From JANXSS01 sp025356535 (GTDB lineage: Bacteria; Pseudomonadota; Gammaproteobacteria; Burkholderiales; Burkholderiaceae_D): a DNA stretch of 64,000 nucleotides. The stretch is taken from NCBI GenBank assembly GCA_043762325.1, contig JAYUMU010000012.1, positions 3,629 through 67,628 on the forward strand, written 5' to 3'. How positions within the stretch are numbered: the first letter of the stretch is position 1; each line of letters begins with the position of its first letter. Positions 63,919-64,000 of the stretch are shown piece by piece. A program made the position numbers and the translations under genes. The notes beneath the pieces were generated by a model that was given only the letters and a program-made list of their open reading frames with translations, had not been told where the DNA came from and ran no database searches.

Positions 63919-63966
63919 TAAAACTGGACCACGGTTTTCATCTAAAACTGACCCACCCTATTTGCG
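63919..63966 (+). repeat. two 24-bp tandem units near the window end, IS-end-like
   Basis: TAAAACTGGACCACGG- and TAAAACTGACCCACCC- begin successive 24-bp units. The pattern resembles repeated ends of IS21-type elements (from memory); the element itself would lie outside the window. Confidence 0.45.
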
Positions 63967-64000
63967 CGTAGATTACACCGCGTCTGTGGATAAGTCTTCT

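Overview
The window is GC-rich DNA with short intergenic gaps and many ATGA/GTGA gene overlaps. Gene content points to a free-living betaproteobacterium of the Burkholderiales, most likely Oxalobacteraceae. This rests on a DUF4936 gene, the selO-msrB-yciB-bolA-parvulin chain, tandem Liv-type binding proteins, a PEP-CTERM protein and type IV pilus genes. The family placement is inference from gene content. No rRNA, tRNA or CRISPR array was seen.

Layout: 0.0-9 kb holds the start of nadB, a penicillin-acylase-type hydrolase, a membrane GGDEF/EAL protein downstream of purT, and an MHS-type MFS transporter. 9.2-17 kb is an eight-gene + strand acyl-CoA catabolic cluster (thiolase, acyl-CoA dehydrogenase, Dabb protein, two SDRs, hotdog thioesterase, MDR reductase, epoxide-hydrolase-like enzyme). 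17-21.8 kb is a tightly coupled minor-pilin operon (fimT/gspH, pilV, pilW, pilX, pilE) in which a secreted beta-helix repeat protein stands where pilY1 often lies. 22-25.5 kb is a signalling set: an HTH-receiver protein, an Hpt protein and a hybrid histidine kinase. 25.5-28.2 kb is an accessory pocket: a PEP-CTERM ice-binding-like gene, flanked by two related ~165 bp elements with inverted ends, plus an IS630-type transposase fragment.

28.2-41.5 kb is mostly core: NRDE protein, DUF4936, ygfZ, then mltG-tmk-holB-pilZ, a GNAT acetyltransferase, tatD, an ankyrin protein, ndh, and the coupled chain selO-msrB-yciB-bolA followed by a parvulin. 41.7-54 kb is again catabolic: class II aldolase, HD protein, acyl-CoA ligase, two paralogous Liv-type binding proteins, livHMGF, and a fused enoyl-CoA hydratase/3-hydroxyacyl-CoA dehydrogenase. 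54-64 kb carries a lipoprotein phospholipase D, a degenerate tyrosine recombinase, an orphan ORF with IS-like debris, a PbpG-type peptidase, a PAS/GAF/GGDEF/EAL protein and a hemerythrin protein.

Two ideas tie the window together. First, a shared ACGA(C/G)CGT(T/A)C motif precedes the thiolase cluster, the ligase, livH and the beta-oxidation fusion, suggesting one repressor-controlled regulon for import, activation and beta-oxidation of an unidentified acid. Second, a surface module (pilus tip genes, two beta-helix secreted proteins and a dedicated phosphorelay) occupies 17-27 kb and has been reached by a small mobile element.
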